DNA of 45,821 nucleotides from Bremia lactucae (lineage: Eukaryota > Oomycota > Peronosporomycetes > Peronosporales > Peronosporaceae): assembly GCF_004359215.1 (NCBI RefSeq), contig NC_090623.1:1779838-1825658 (forward strand), in the 5' to 3' direction. Of the stretch, positions 10,309 through 19,591 are shown piece after piece (position 1 is the first letter of the stretch; each line of letters begins with the position of its first letter). The notes under the pieces were generated by a model. That model was not told where the DNA came from. It did not search any database and saw nothing but the letters and a program-made list of their open reading frames with translations. The position numbers were made by a program, and so were the translations under genes.

Positions 10309-10760
10309 TTTCGGTTTGTACTCCAACATGGAGTACGCACTCTTCGAACAATCTTCTAACCGCTCGATATAGTGAACTTGCACTGTCTCTCCAACGAGCG
10401 ACGTTTGCCACGCTCGTGGTCATGTCCCTCCTCCAAATCATGGAGTAAGCGATCGATTTTGTCGATCTTCGACTCTAGATCCGACACACGGTTCAAGTCT
10501 AATTTTTCCTCCTTCGCCACAACCATTGATGGATTCCCACGGTGGTCAACGTTTCCTTGTGGAGCTAATTAGAAACCACCGTGGTGTGAAGGGGCGGCAA
10601 ACGAGTTATCTTGTTCGCTGGCGCGGTTATCCACTTTCACATGACAGCTGAGAGCCTTGTTCAGAGCTGGTTGTTGACGTTGAGGGGCTCGTCCGTCAGT
10701 ATGACGAGACCCATCCGATGGTTCAGAAGACCCTCGAAAAACATGCGCCCCTGGCGCATG
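10309..10760 (+). pseudogene. chromodomain end of pol, element II (nonsense mutation)
   Basis: This parallels 2-496 of element I. The frame from about 10528 reads DSHGGQRFLVELIRNHRGV, SYLVRWRGYP and SHDS, and then has TGA (10649-10651) where element I has TGG, so the conserved Trp of the SWEP motif is a stop codon. QYDETHPMVQK follows. The chromodomain of this copy therefore cannot be completed. Confidence 0.8.
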
Positions 10761-11813
10761 TAAATTGATTGCAAAACGTCAATCGCATCGCGCATCTCGA
10801 TGCGAGCCCTTCCCCAGGGAGAAGAACGGGAATAGACATCGCCTTTTACCCTCTTCGAGTTGTCAACACAACACGGACAGGGATCATTCCACGTGAGGCA
10901 TGGAAGCCCTAGCCTCACGTGACAACCGATGCAATTTATACTTTAAATCAGTTGGAGTTCGTTTCTCAAACTTAACGCGATTTGCGTTTAGTTTTTGAAG
11001 CCAGGCTTCGCGTCCAATGTCTTTGACATTGCGAATGAACGCGCTCCAGGTTTGCATAAGCGAGACTTAATCTCGCTTATTGTTGCCACTCAACCATCGA
11101 TGCTTAAAAAAGCATCGAGATAAAAATCTCTCTCACGCGAAAATTCTTCGCGCTGGGATCAAGGCCATGTAGTTTGTCACAATAAATAAAGGATATTTAT
11201 TGTGAGGAGTAGTTTCTCCAGACAAGCTATGGATTAGCCTTTCTGGCAAAAGCCATGGCTTCTTTTCAGGGGCGAGATGAGACATTTTATTGTCTTTTTC
11301 ACTCCCCTGAGTGGTACCCACTGAAGCAGGTGTACCACAATAACTTTTCTTACGATGGCTTACGCCATCGTCATCACCTTGCACAGAAACACGTGCAGGT
11401 GACCGTATGGGAGATCGAACGGGCGATGAGGAATCATCCTCATCGTCGGAGCCAAATAGACTAAACTATCAGAATGAGTCCTCTCCTTCGAAGGCTCATA
11501 GTCAGCCGCCTGATGTCTATCAGGCGACTGTTCTATTCTCCCCGAGTCGGTCATTTCGTCCGACACGCATTCGTAGTCGACCTCCAAAGAGGGGTCGTAT
11601 TCACGTGGTGAATCACTACGTGCACCCGCAACATCTAGTGTTGCGCGAGTATAAGATACTACGGCGACGTTCCGTCTGCGGCAAGAGATAACAGTGCGTC
11701 ACCCGCGGCTGCATGAACCGCAGCCGAAAAGGCGCAGCACTATCAACACCCCGCATGAATTTGCTCTTCATGCGAGGGAATTTAAAATGATAATTCTGCC
11801 CAATCAACATCAT
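10661..11813 (-). pseudogene. antisense ORF region of element II (broken)
   Basis: Minus-strand frames at 11616-11813, 11360-11587, 11133-11384 and 10661-10918 mirror those of element I and share peptides such as MSHLAPEKKPWLLPERLIHS and QAADYEPS. Element I and II frames are broken at different places, so an antisense coding capacity in a common ancestor is possible. The product is not recognised. Hairpins in this stretch include perfect arms at 11058-11065/11071-11078 and 11097-11105/11110-11118. Confidence 0.4.
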
Positions 11814-11889
11814 TTTTAAATTAAGTGGTCACATAGTGACCACTCCATCCAATTACAGTCAAAGTGATTGTCGTTTAAGGGAGGGGTGA

Positions 11890-12472
11890 TGTAAGGGGTT
11901 GTATCGTTACATGAAATTAACACTTAAAGGTTGTTAATAAATATATTATCTAAAAGGTAAAGAATATTTGCAGGATATTACTTTATGTAGTAATGTTCAG
12001 ATTTTGTATTCATAAATAGGTATAGACCATTATATCTATTTATTCCGCAGACTAATCAGCTGTAGAGATAAATAAAAGAGAGAGACAGATAAGAGAAGAT
12101 AAGTATTCAGTTGCATGTTTAGTATTAGTTATAATAAAGTTAGAGTAAACAGATAGAAAGAAGAGATACTTAATTATATTGATACAGTTTTCATTTAACC
12201 CTCTTAAAGCTAGTTACCTTAATGAGAAGTCTTTCTCTGCACGTACTAGAGTACGTGACGTAAGCCACCACTTGCAACTGAAGCAGGGCGAAGTGGACTT
12301 GTACTGAAGCAGTACAAGTCGTTGTGCCTTGTTACAGTAGTTGTCTTGAAGAGTAGTCTTCCTTTGCACGTACTAGTGTACGTGAAGTAACGTAAGGCAC
12401 CACTTGCAACTGAAGCAGTTCGAAGTGGACTTGTACTGAAGACGTACAAGTCGCAGTGCCCCGTTGCCATAA
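11890..12472 (+). repeat. 3' LTR of element II with duplicated tail
   Basis: The LTR starts TGTAAGGGG after a GGGAGGGG polypurine tract. A first LTR-like end (GTGCCTTGTTACA) is at 12336. The last ~128 bp are then repeated (12338-12466; shared GCACGTACTAG, ACTTGCAACTGAAGCAG, GAAGTGGACTTGTACTGAAG) and end GTGCCCCGTTGCC. Either the LTR carries an internal tandem duplication or an LTR tail was added next to it. Confidence 0.75.
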
Positions 12473-12637
12473 CAGTGGCTGCATTCACGGCCGTGTGGAA
12501 ACGCATATGGCAAATCCTGAGCAGCATATGCATCACCAGCTTGTGGTTGCAACGTAACAGCGTGACGTTCCAGCAAGCTGACGTGGCCATCGCAGGCAGC
12601 GTGCATGAAATTTGGACGACCAGCATGACACAACTCC
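12473..12637. other. short stretch between two LTRs, no gene
   Basis: 165 bp separating the element II LTR from the L2 solo LTR. A minus-strand frame crosses it and reads vaguely ankyrin-like (FMHAACDGHVSLLE), but it is too short and runs into LTR sequence, so nothing is called. Confidence 0.5.
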
Positions 12638-13167
12638 TGTAGGCGGGCACGTCGTAATGCGGCCACGCTCTACTTAAGCACACACCCTAGCACAGCGAGG
12701 AAGCGGTTGTACCTGCTTCTCTTGCGTGCAGTGAGGTAGTTGTGGTGGGCGCGCAAGCGACCTCACCCAACATACTAAGAACTCTGGTAAAGTGTCGTCA
12801 CGGGAGCGGTAATCCGTGTCCTCGTGCGCACTTACTAAGTAGGTAGTAATTTTCAGACTGATTTATATCTAATAGAATTAATTACAAATACCTATTTTTA
12901 CCAATTAAAATGTTATCTCTATAGATATCATTTAATATGTATTGCGAGCGTATCTTTACAGATACCTCGCGTACTGATGACGCTAGCCGTCATCCCTCCT
13001 AATGTGAATGCACCCATGTGCATCACATTCACAAGGGTTGGTCGCAAATGTGCACCACACCCGAGTGTTGGGTCTAATAACTATTATTTAGTAATTGACC
13101 ATCCCCTTAAGTACCAAATGTACTTAATGGGGACTGTGTAACATTAGGGTAACTTTAGCCCGTTACA
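12638..13167 (-). repeat. solo LTR of a second gypsy family (L2), inverted
   Basis: On the minus strand it begins TGTAACGGGC (13167 downward) and ends GCCCGCCTACA (12638). About 330 bp of it matches the LTR at 42236-42567 on the opposite strand, which is followed by gag-pol IV. No internal element sequence flanks it here, hence a solo LTR; a 5-bp target duplication is not visible. It is also rich in hairpins: arms 12950-12955/12960-12965, 12976-12982/12988-12994, 13107-13114/13120-13127. Confidence 0.8.
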
Positions 13168-13299
13168 CCATCCCCCTCTTTAAGAACGAATTTACATTTT
13201 AAAATTCGACAAAGAGGAGAAAGGAACTGCGAGCAGCTTTACGCGCCGCTAGTTCACTCGATCACTCTCGCGCACGTGTTTCCATACACGGCGCCCAAG

Positions 13300-13608
13300 A
13301 TGCCACCTAAAAGGGGCCACGTTGGTGGGTCGTCTGCGAAGACGCCCACACAACCTCGCACTAAGCGCACGCGCCGCGTTAATTCGCCGGCTGCGTCTAA
13401 TGCCTTAGTCGGAACGCAGACAGCCACTGCGGCTGTCGCGTTAACAGGGCTAAAGGATCCATCCCACTTTAACAGTGAGGATGTTGATCCGTCGCTCATT
13501 GTCGACTACAATGAGTCGACACCGTTGCCGTCACCTCATAGTAGTGATGCGGACAACGAGCTCATGAGGAGTGATGATGCGGCATTATTGCCCATCCAAA
13601 CNAGGTGA
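13300..13608 (+). CDS. unknown basic/Ser-rich ORF, interrupted at the N base
   Basis: An open frame from ATG 13300 (MPPKRGHVGGSSAKT...) that is Lys/Arg/Pro/Thr-rich at the start and acidic/Ser-rich later (DPSLIVDYNESTPLP). The frame meets the single N of the window at 13602 and then a stop. With a one-base shift at the N it would run into VTSPVQPSDRRC followed by a stop, the same peptide end that an open frame at 18090-18240 has. I do not recognise it; it may be the gag start of a retroelement or the first exon of a host gene. Function unknown. Confidence 0.35.
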   Translation: MPPKRGHVGGSSAKTPTQPRTKRTRRVNSPAASNALVGTQTATAAVALTGLKDPSHFNSEDVDPSLIVDYNESTPLPSPHSSDADNELMRSDDAALLPIQXR

Positions 13609-13941
13609 CAAGCCCCGTACAACCATCGGACCGGCGTTGCTGATCAGGCTTAGGATTTACCAGGCATCCTGCAATCATTAATGATCAACTGCCTCTAGTA
13701 TTGACACCCCAAAATAATTTAGCCGTGGTCATAATTTCTTACTTCGAGAATTCATATATGTTATAGGCGGATGACACAAACGGCTTATTTGGTACTTCAA
13801 TTACTAAAAAAGTTGGATTTTTTAAAATTAATGCAACATTATGTAATCCCAAGTCAGAGAAGACGTTTCACAGTAGGGAGCTCCAAGGTACTTCCTGATC
13901 TTCTACTAAGAACCAGACCCAGTCTTTTGTCAACAACTGCT
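13603..13941 (+). repeat. 339-bp direct repeat, left copy
   Basis: AGGTGACAAGCCCCGTAC... to ...TTTTGTCAACAACTGCT, repeated at 18202-18541 with only a few differences (mainly in the A/T runs near 13800-13860). It flanks the Copia element. The outer ends contain TGACAA...TTGTCA, so it could be an LTR pair, but the Copia coding region is preceded by a separate LTR-like stretch (from 13951). Its left boundary coincides with the N at 13602. Confidence 0.85.
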
Positions 13942-16900
13942 GACTGTTGATGTTGGACATTTTGTGTACGCTCAAACATCTTTATGACGTTTGAGTGTAA
14001 TCGTTTTAAAACGGACACAGAAAGTGAAACCTCAGCAGTCGGTTATATGAAGAGAGAAACGACCCAGGCGAGACCATCGTAGTGCTTCTACGAACGCGTA
14101 GGTGAATGCATGTACAAGTTTTCTAACGACTAATATACTTTCCAATTTACCCCTTGACTATAAGTTGTCTCCTCTGCTATCTAACCCCTTTAGGTTATGA
14201 GCCCAAGTACGATGGAAGCAAACACCATTCTAAATGAAGACAATTATTTTGTGTGGGAGTTTAACACTCGAATGAAGCTCGCAAAGAAAGGTTTGCTGGA
14301 GCACCTCTTCACGACGGAGTGTCCGGGTAAAGGCGACGTTAATGCGGCCGCCTGGAAAGTCAATGACATGAAGGCTTTTGCAAATGTGTGCACGATGATC
14401 AGTCCAAGTCTTCAATCCATGGTTCGATCGGCAGAGTCTACTGCAGAGGCATGGGAGATTTTGAGGAGCTTCTTTCTTCGTCGAAGCATTCACAATCGAG
14501 TCCAGATGCGTCGGCAACTACATGATTTCAAGATGCAGAAAGGTGTTAGTGTGATGGAACACTTCCTTAAGTTTGATGAGCTATGCTTGTCGATGCAAGC
14601 TATCGGAGACGAAGTATCGCGAGATGAACAGCTCGTTATCCTGCTAGGAAGTCTGTCCGAAGAGTACGACCAGATCGTCAAGATCATCGAGAACGTGACG
14701 GATATAGATCTGTTCATGGCCAAGGAGATGCTTCGTCGCGAGAACGAAGGAATCGTTCGCAAGGACAAGAAAGAACTTGCATTAAAGGCTACAAGAAGCG
14801 TCAAGGGCAAAGTCTTTCGGTCGAAGGAAACAAGAAACAAGTTTACCGGGACGTGTTACATCTGTGGCAAGAAAGGTCACAAGAAACAAGATTGCTGGAA
14901 AAATTCTGAAAAGAAACAGAATGAAGAACAAGCGTTCACGGTGAGTGAACAAGAGGGTGAAGGGTGGCTACTTGACAGTGGTGCAAGTAGCCACATGTGC
15001 CCGTTCAAGGAAGAGTTTGTGGAAGTTCGATCACTTGATAGAGTAGTTGACATATCAATTGCGAATGGAGAAACAGTGAGGGCCGCAGGAGTTGGGACGA
15101 TTCGAGTTGTATTGAAGAATCAGAAGCCTATACGTATCGAAGACGTGCTCTACGTTCCAGGATTGGATCGTAAACTTCTGTCGATTTCTGCATTGTCTGC
15201 GAAAGGACTTCATATAACGTTCCAGAAAAACATATGCGAGATCAGAAACCAACACGAAGTGGTGACTCAAGTGACTCAGAAGGGGAAATTGTTCATTCTG
15301 GAGTATGAAAAAGTTGAGTCTGCAAAGACATGTCAAGAGTTAAGCGTTGCCAAGCCTGTGAGTCCATTCATTTGGCATGCTCGACTGGGACATTTGCCAA
15401 TGAAGGCATTGAAAACCCTCAAAAATTGTGTTGAAGGTTTCAAGATGACAGAGGTGTCTGATGATGTCAATCATCGCGATGACATATGTGAAGGTTGTGT
15501 GACCGGCAAGTCATTGGTTAAGACTTTTCCGAAGTCTAGTTACGGTGAAGTGAAGACGACTTCTCTGCTACAACTAATTCACAGCGACGTAATGGGTCCA
15601 ATGGAGACCAAGTCGCAGGGAGGAGCAAGATTTGTTGTTACATTTCTTGACGATTTTTCCCGATACGTAGTCGCATACTACATCGCGCATAAGTCGGAAG
15701 TTGTCGATAAGTTTATCGAGTACAAGATGATGATGGAAAATCAATTGTCAGCTAAGATAAAGTGTATTCGCACCGATAATGGTGGCGAATACATTAACAA
15801 GCGCTTTAATCAAGTGTGCAGGAATGCTGGGATCATACATCAAACAACAGTTCCGTATTCTCCACAGCAAAATGGAATGGCTGAGAGGATGAATCGGACG
15901 CTGACGGAGCGAACACGTTCACTGCTTAATCACATGCAGGTTGAGAAGAAATGGTGGGCTGAAGCCATGAACACTGCGATATTCATTACGAATCGTGTTA
16001 CATGTGCTTCTCACCCGACAAAGACTCCGTTTGAAGTTTGCTTTAAATCAAAGCCGGACTTGTCGTATTTGCGTGTCTTTGGATCGCAAGGGTATGCACA
16101 CATTGATAAAGCCAAACGACAAAAGCTAGATAAAAAGGCATTTCGATGTATGCTTTTGGGCTACGCACAGGGCGTAAAGGGCTACCGTGTTTGGAACTAT
16201 GATTCTAAGCGGCTGGAAATTACGAGGTCTGTGGTGTTTCAAGAGCTGCCTAAGTCTAAATTTGTGGAAGTTGTTAGTGGCCAAGATGTCACTCAACATA
16301 TGAATCACCATGACGATGACGATGAGTTGCAGGTACAATTGCCCTATACGTCAACGGACAATAGACAAGAACCTATGGAGGTGGACCAAATTGGCACTCG
16401 CACAATTTCACCCCCTAGCGAATTTGACTCTATGAGTCCATGTCCAGATATCTCTGTCTGTCCGGATCCCGCTTTTGACATAGATGACGTCAGCATGGAG
16501 CCGTTTGATGTGGATATAGATACAGAGCAGGCCATTGTGCCCAGAGGTGGACTGAACAATATCACTGATTGCTCGGAGATGGTACCATCTCGATATGGCG
16601 GACACAATGAACCGACTGCGTTGACACCGACACCCAGTTCGAATTCTCAAGCTTTAATTCCACTGAATCATTCTGATGCTATCGTACCTGTACGTGATGT
16701 CAACCAGGTAGATCGAGCACCAAAACGATATCGCATCGACTATGAGCAAGCAAATGCAGCTCTGGAGGCCCCACTTACATACCATGATGCGATTTGTTCT
16801 CCTCAATCCAAGATGTGGAAGAATGCGATCAAGTCTGAATTAAATGCACTTATTCAGAAGAAGACATGGAGTCCGGTGAACAAAACTCCTGGTCTTAAGG

Positions 16901-18020
16901 TGATTGGAACCAAGTGGGTTTTTGCCATTAAGCGAAATGAGCATGGAGAAGTTGATCGATTTAAGGCACGGCTTGTTGCTTTAGGGTATCGTCAAACCCT
17001 TGGTGTGGATTACTACGAGACGTATTCACCGGTCGCAAACATGAACTCTGTTCGTGTATTTCTTGCCGTGTGTTGTCATTTCGGCATGACAATACGCCAA
17101 TACGATGTCGACACAGCCTTCCTAAATGGCGTTTTGGAAGAAGATGTATACATTTCTACGCCTCAGGGCGTCGACATGGACCCGAGTCAAGTTTTGAAGC
17201 TCAACAGAAGCTTGTATGGTTTAAAACAGGCTGCTGCAACATGGTTCAAGACGATTTCAAACGTGTTTCGAAACATGGGTTTTGTGCCATGTGTTACAGA
17301 CCCGTGCGTTTTCGTTCGTCAATATGGACACGGATCGTGGATTTACGTAACGTTGTATGTCGACGATATGCTGATTGGAGGTACTTCCGTTAGTTTGGTT
17401 GACAAAATTGCCGATGAACTTCAAGGTCATTTCAAGTTAAAGACGCTAGGCAGTGTGAGATTTATTCTCGGCATTGAGGTGGAGTATGCACAGCAGGCAA
17501 AGAAGCTCAAGATTAGCCAAGGTGCGTGTATTGACAGAATGGTCATCAAATTTAACCAAGTTGGAGCGAAATCGGTCAACAACCCAAGTGTGGAAGGTCA
17601 AGTCATGCTCAAGTGCATGGAAAAGGACCCGAAGATGGAGAATCGACCCTATCGATCACTGGTCGGATCACTTCTATATGTGGCGACAGGTACAAGACCC
17701 GATATTGCGTTTGCAGTGGGTCGGCTGAGTCGTCATTTGGAAAATCCAAGTGAAGAACACTGGAACGCAGCCATTCGTGTGCTGCGCTACCTAAAGTCGA
17801 CTGCGACGCACGGAATTTGCTATCGTAGTAAACAAGGTGACCTTAAGATGAATGCTTTTAGCGATGCAGATTGGGGCAGTGACAAAGATAATCGACGTTC
17901 GACATCTGGAGTCATGGTGATGGTCAATGGCGCTCCAGTCATTTTCAAGTCGAAGCTTCAAGGCAGTGTATCACTAAGTACTGCTGAAGCTGAATATGTG
18001 GCACTTTCGTTGTGCATTGA
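13942..18020 (+). mobile_element. Ty1/copia element, 3' truncated
   Basis: A Copia element with an almost complete polyprotein frame and a candidate 5' LTR. The 3' end of RNase H and the 3' LTR are missing: at 18021 the sequence switches to an L2 gypsy LTR fragment. Unlike its gypsy neighbours it shows no train of short inverted repeats. Confidence 0.85.
13951..14182 (+). repeat. candidate 5' LTR and leader of the Copia element
   Basis: Starts TGTTGGACATTTTGTGTACG, a typical Copia LTR beginning, and ends near CTAACCCCTTT just before GGTTATGAGCCC. The latter looks like a tRNA-complementary primer binding site of the TATCAGAGC type and overlaps the start codon. There is no 3' LTR in the window to confirm the boundaries. 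Confidence 0.4.
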
Positions 18021-18063
18021 CGATCCCCTTAAGTACCAAATGTACTTAATGGGGACTGTGTAA
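14197..18063 (+). CDS. Copia gag-pol polyprotein, RNase H truncated
   Basis: A single frame of 1288 codons with gag-protease-integrase-RT-RNase H in Copia order. An N-terminal gag (UBN2-like) of about 200 residues is followed by the CCHC knuckle CYICGKKGHKKQDC (from C220), the protease LLDSGASSHMCP (D260), GAG-pre-integrase WHARLGHLPMKAL, the integrase core with D464, D527 and E563 (D-35-E spacing), RT with KWVFAIKRNEHGEVDRFKAR and the catalytic YVDD at 1054-1057, and RNase H with ADWGSDKDNRRSTSG and STAEAEYVALSLC. The final ~14 codons are not Copia: they are translated from the L2 LTR scrap beginning at 18021. All visible catalytic residues are intact, so truncation is recent or the frame was under selection until recently. 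Start chosen at the ATG overlapping the PBS-like motif. Confidence 0.9.
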   Translation: MSPSTMEANTILNEDNYFVWEFNTRMKLAKKGLLEHLFTTECPGKGDVNAAAWKVNDMKAFANVCTMISPSLQSMVRSAESTAEAWEILRSFFLRRSIHNRVQMRRQLHDFKMQKGVSVMEHFLKFDELCLSMQAIGDEVSRDEQLVILLGSLSEEYDQIVKIIENVTDIDLFMAKEMLRRENEGIVRKDKKELALKATRSVKGKVFRSKETRNKFTGTCYICGKKGHKKQDCWKNSEKKQNEEQAFTVSEQEGEGWLLDSGASSHMCPFKEEFVEVRSLDRVVDISIANGETVRAAGVGTIRVVLKNQKPIRIEDVLYVPGLDRKLLSISALSAKGLHITFQKNICEIRNQHEVVTQVTQKGKLFILEYEKVESAKTCQELSVAKPVSPFIWHARLGHLPMKALKTLKNCVEGFKMTEVSDDVNHRDDICEGCVTGKSLVKTFPKSSYGEVKTTSLLQLIHSDVMGPMETKSQGGARFVVTFLDDFSRYVVAYYIAHKSEVVDKFIEYKMMMENQLSAKIKCIRTDNGGEYINKRFNQVCRNAGIIHQTTVPYSPQQNGMAERMNRTLTERTRSLLNHMQVEKKWWAEAMNTAIFITNRVTCASHPTKTPFEVCFKSKPDLSYLRVFGSQGYAHIDKAKRQKLDKKAFRCMLLGYAQGVKGYRVWNYDSKRLEITRSVVFQELPKSKFVEVVSGQDVTQHMNHHDDDDELQVQLPYTSTDNRQEPMEVDQIGTRTISPPSEFDSMSPCPDISVCPDPAFDIDDVSMEPFDVDIDTEQAIVPRGGLNNITDCSEMVPSRYGGHNEPTALTPTPSSNSQALIPLNHSDAIVPVRDVNQVDRAPKRYRIDYEQANAALEAPLTYHDAICSPQSKMWKNAIKSELNALIQKKTWSPVNKTPGLKVIGTKWVFAIKRNEHGEVDRFKARLVALGYRQTLGVDYYETYSPVANMNSVRVFLAVCCHFGMTIRQYDVDTAFLNGVLEEDVYISTPQGVDMDPSQVLKLNRSLYGLKQAAATWFKTISNVFRNMGFVPCVTDPCVFVRQYGHGSWIYVTLYVDDMLIGGTSVSLVDKIADELQGHFKLKTLGSVRFILGIEVEYAQQAKKLKISQGACIDRMVIKFNQVGAKSVNNPSVEGQVMLKCMEKDPKMENRPYRSLVGSLLYVATGTRPDIAFAVGRLSRHLENPSEEHWNAAIRVLRYLKSTATHGICYRSKQGDLKMNAFSDADWGSDKDNRRSTSGVMVMVNGAPVIFKSKLQGSVSLSTAEAEYVALSLCIDDPLKYQMYLMGTV

Positions 18064-18089
18064 CATTAGGGCAACTTTAGCCCGTAACA
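18021..18089 (-). repeat. fragment of L2 gypsy LTR fused to the Copia frame
   Basis: About 70 bp nearly identical to 13097-13167, the outer end of the solo L2 LTR, including the hairpin TTAAGTAC/GTACTTAA and CCCCTTAAG...TTAATGGGG. It supplies the stop codon of the Copia polyprotein. Confidence 0.85.
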
Positions 18090-18201
18090 ACTCCGCGTCG
18101 TAGCAAAGCGAGAGTGCCGCAGACCCGATACGAAAATACAAGGATCCCGTCTGATGCTATGTCAACGACCGTAGCCAGACAAGCCCGACAGCCGTCACCG
18201 G

Positions 18202-18541
18202 AGGTGACAAGCCCCGTACAACCATCGGACCGGCGTTGCTGATCAGGCTTAGGATTTACCAGGCATCCTGCAATCATTAATGATCAACTGCCTCTAGTAT
18301 TGACACCCCAAAATAATTTAGCCGTGGTCATAATTTCTTACTTCGAGAATTCATATATGTTATAGGCGGATGACACAAACGGCTTATTTGGTACTTCAAT
18401 TAATAAAAAAGTTGGACTTTTTTTAAATTATTGCAACATTATGTAATTCCTAGTCAGAGAAGACGTTTCACAGTAGGGAGCTCCAAGGTACTTCCTGATC
18501 TTCTACTAAGAACCAGACCCAGTCTTTTGTCAACAACTGCT
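18202..18541 (+). repeat. 339-bp direct repeat, right copy
   Basis: The right-hand copy of 13603-13941, diverged at a handful of bases, so it is not an exact assembly duplicate. It is preceded by 18090-18201, which has an open frame (TPRRSKARVPQTRYENTR...) ending in the same peptide VTSPVQPSDRRC and stop that the repeat encodes. Confidence 0.85.
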
Positions 18542-19591
18542 CACGACCGCACCGGTTCAAAGACTGGTCACGCTTCCAAGACCTGGAGTGCGAGAGATTT
18601 TTCATCTCGGCTCGAAACCTAATTTGCAACCCTCGCTGAAAATAAGTACAGTTTCTTTTTGATGACCTACTTATAACAATCAAGCCAGTCCAGAACAGCA
18701 TTCCGGTGGGTGTAGGCTTCGTGACGCCACGTACACGGCATTAAAACTAACGCCACAGTTCTTAATAAGTTATATAGCTTGAAGAGACCAAGGTGTCCGT
18801 TGTTCGACATTCTAAAGGCCACTCTCACAGCTTGTGTAGAGAGGTAGAGACACCGAGATGATGTATGAGAGATGGGCACCATATGCTGGCAAAATGATCG
18901 AAACAACACTAGTCCGATCATTTCCGAAAAGGATTGAATAAAAAAGAAAAAACTTCGATTGATTACTGAAGTATAGCTCCGTAAAAAGCGAGTTTAGCCC
19001 CTGAGGCCGCTCTTCAGTGAGATAAATTACGCGTCCTTCTCTCGACGGATCAGACGTTTCTTATACGTCTTTTGCCTGGATTCTCCATTTAATTACATAG
19101 AGATTGTCGTCACGAAAGCTGAGAGGCTTCATACAGAACCGCACACCTGTTATAGTGCGTGAGACTAGGACCAGACTTACAATTCCACTTTTTATGACCG
19201 TAGGCTTCAGACCCGAGCACAATGCTACAACCTTCGTGGCCCAGCTGGTTTCTCATTCTGCGCATCGCTGAGACCAATAGTGTATGCAACAGACTCGAGA
19301 TAGACGTCACGTTACTAGTCATTAGCCGGCTATCCCGGCTGTTTTGCTTGGTGTATGAAAAGAGGCGTCAGTCTCTATAGCTTGGTCAAAACCTCACGCA
19401 GGACTTGCACGTGGCTAAGCTCTTCGTCGCGAGGTGTTGGCGAAACTGGACATACGACACAGGCACGCTTATCACCACGACCAATACGCAAGAGCGAGGT
19501 GGGAGGGTGTGCGTTCTCCGAGAGTCTTTAAGCTCCTGCTTTCACACTGTATCGGCAGCTTTCAACGCCCATCACTAGTTCGTAGGTTTCT
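18542..19591. other. intergenic, no gene seen
   Basis: About 1 kb upstream of the membrane protein gene. Only short frames without motifs. It probably contains the promoter of the gene at 19592: GCTCCTGCTTTCACACTG at about 19532-19549 loosely resembles the oomycete initiator element (consensus like GCTCATTYYNCAWTTT), at low confidence. Confidence 0.4.

Larger units (their letters stand above)
4893..12472 (+). mobile_element. Ty3/gypsy element II, nearly full length, broken
   Basis: A copy of the same gypsy family as I and III. Order: inverted gag 5' end (4893-5058), gag with zinc knuckle (5059-6151), degraded protease, RT/RNase H (7207-8577), RNase H end and integrase (8586-9684), linker and chromodomain (10309-10760), antisense ORF region, 3' LTR. 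No 5' LTR is present; the left end abuts LINE-derived sequence. Frameshifts and stops break every gene except the RT block. Short perfect or near-perfect inverted repeats follow each other through the whole element (see findings). Confidence 0.9.

Noticed and set aside
12373..12666. Ankyrin-like minus-strand ORF
   Set aside because: One vague repeat match only; most of the frame is LTR sequence.
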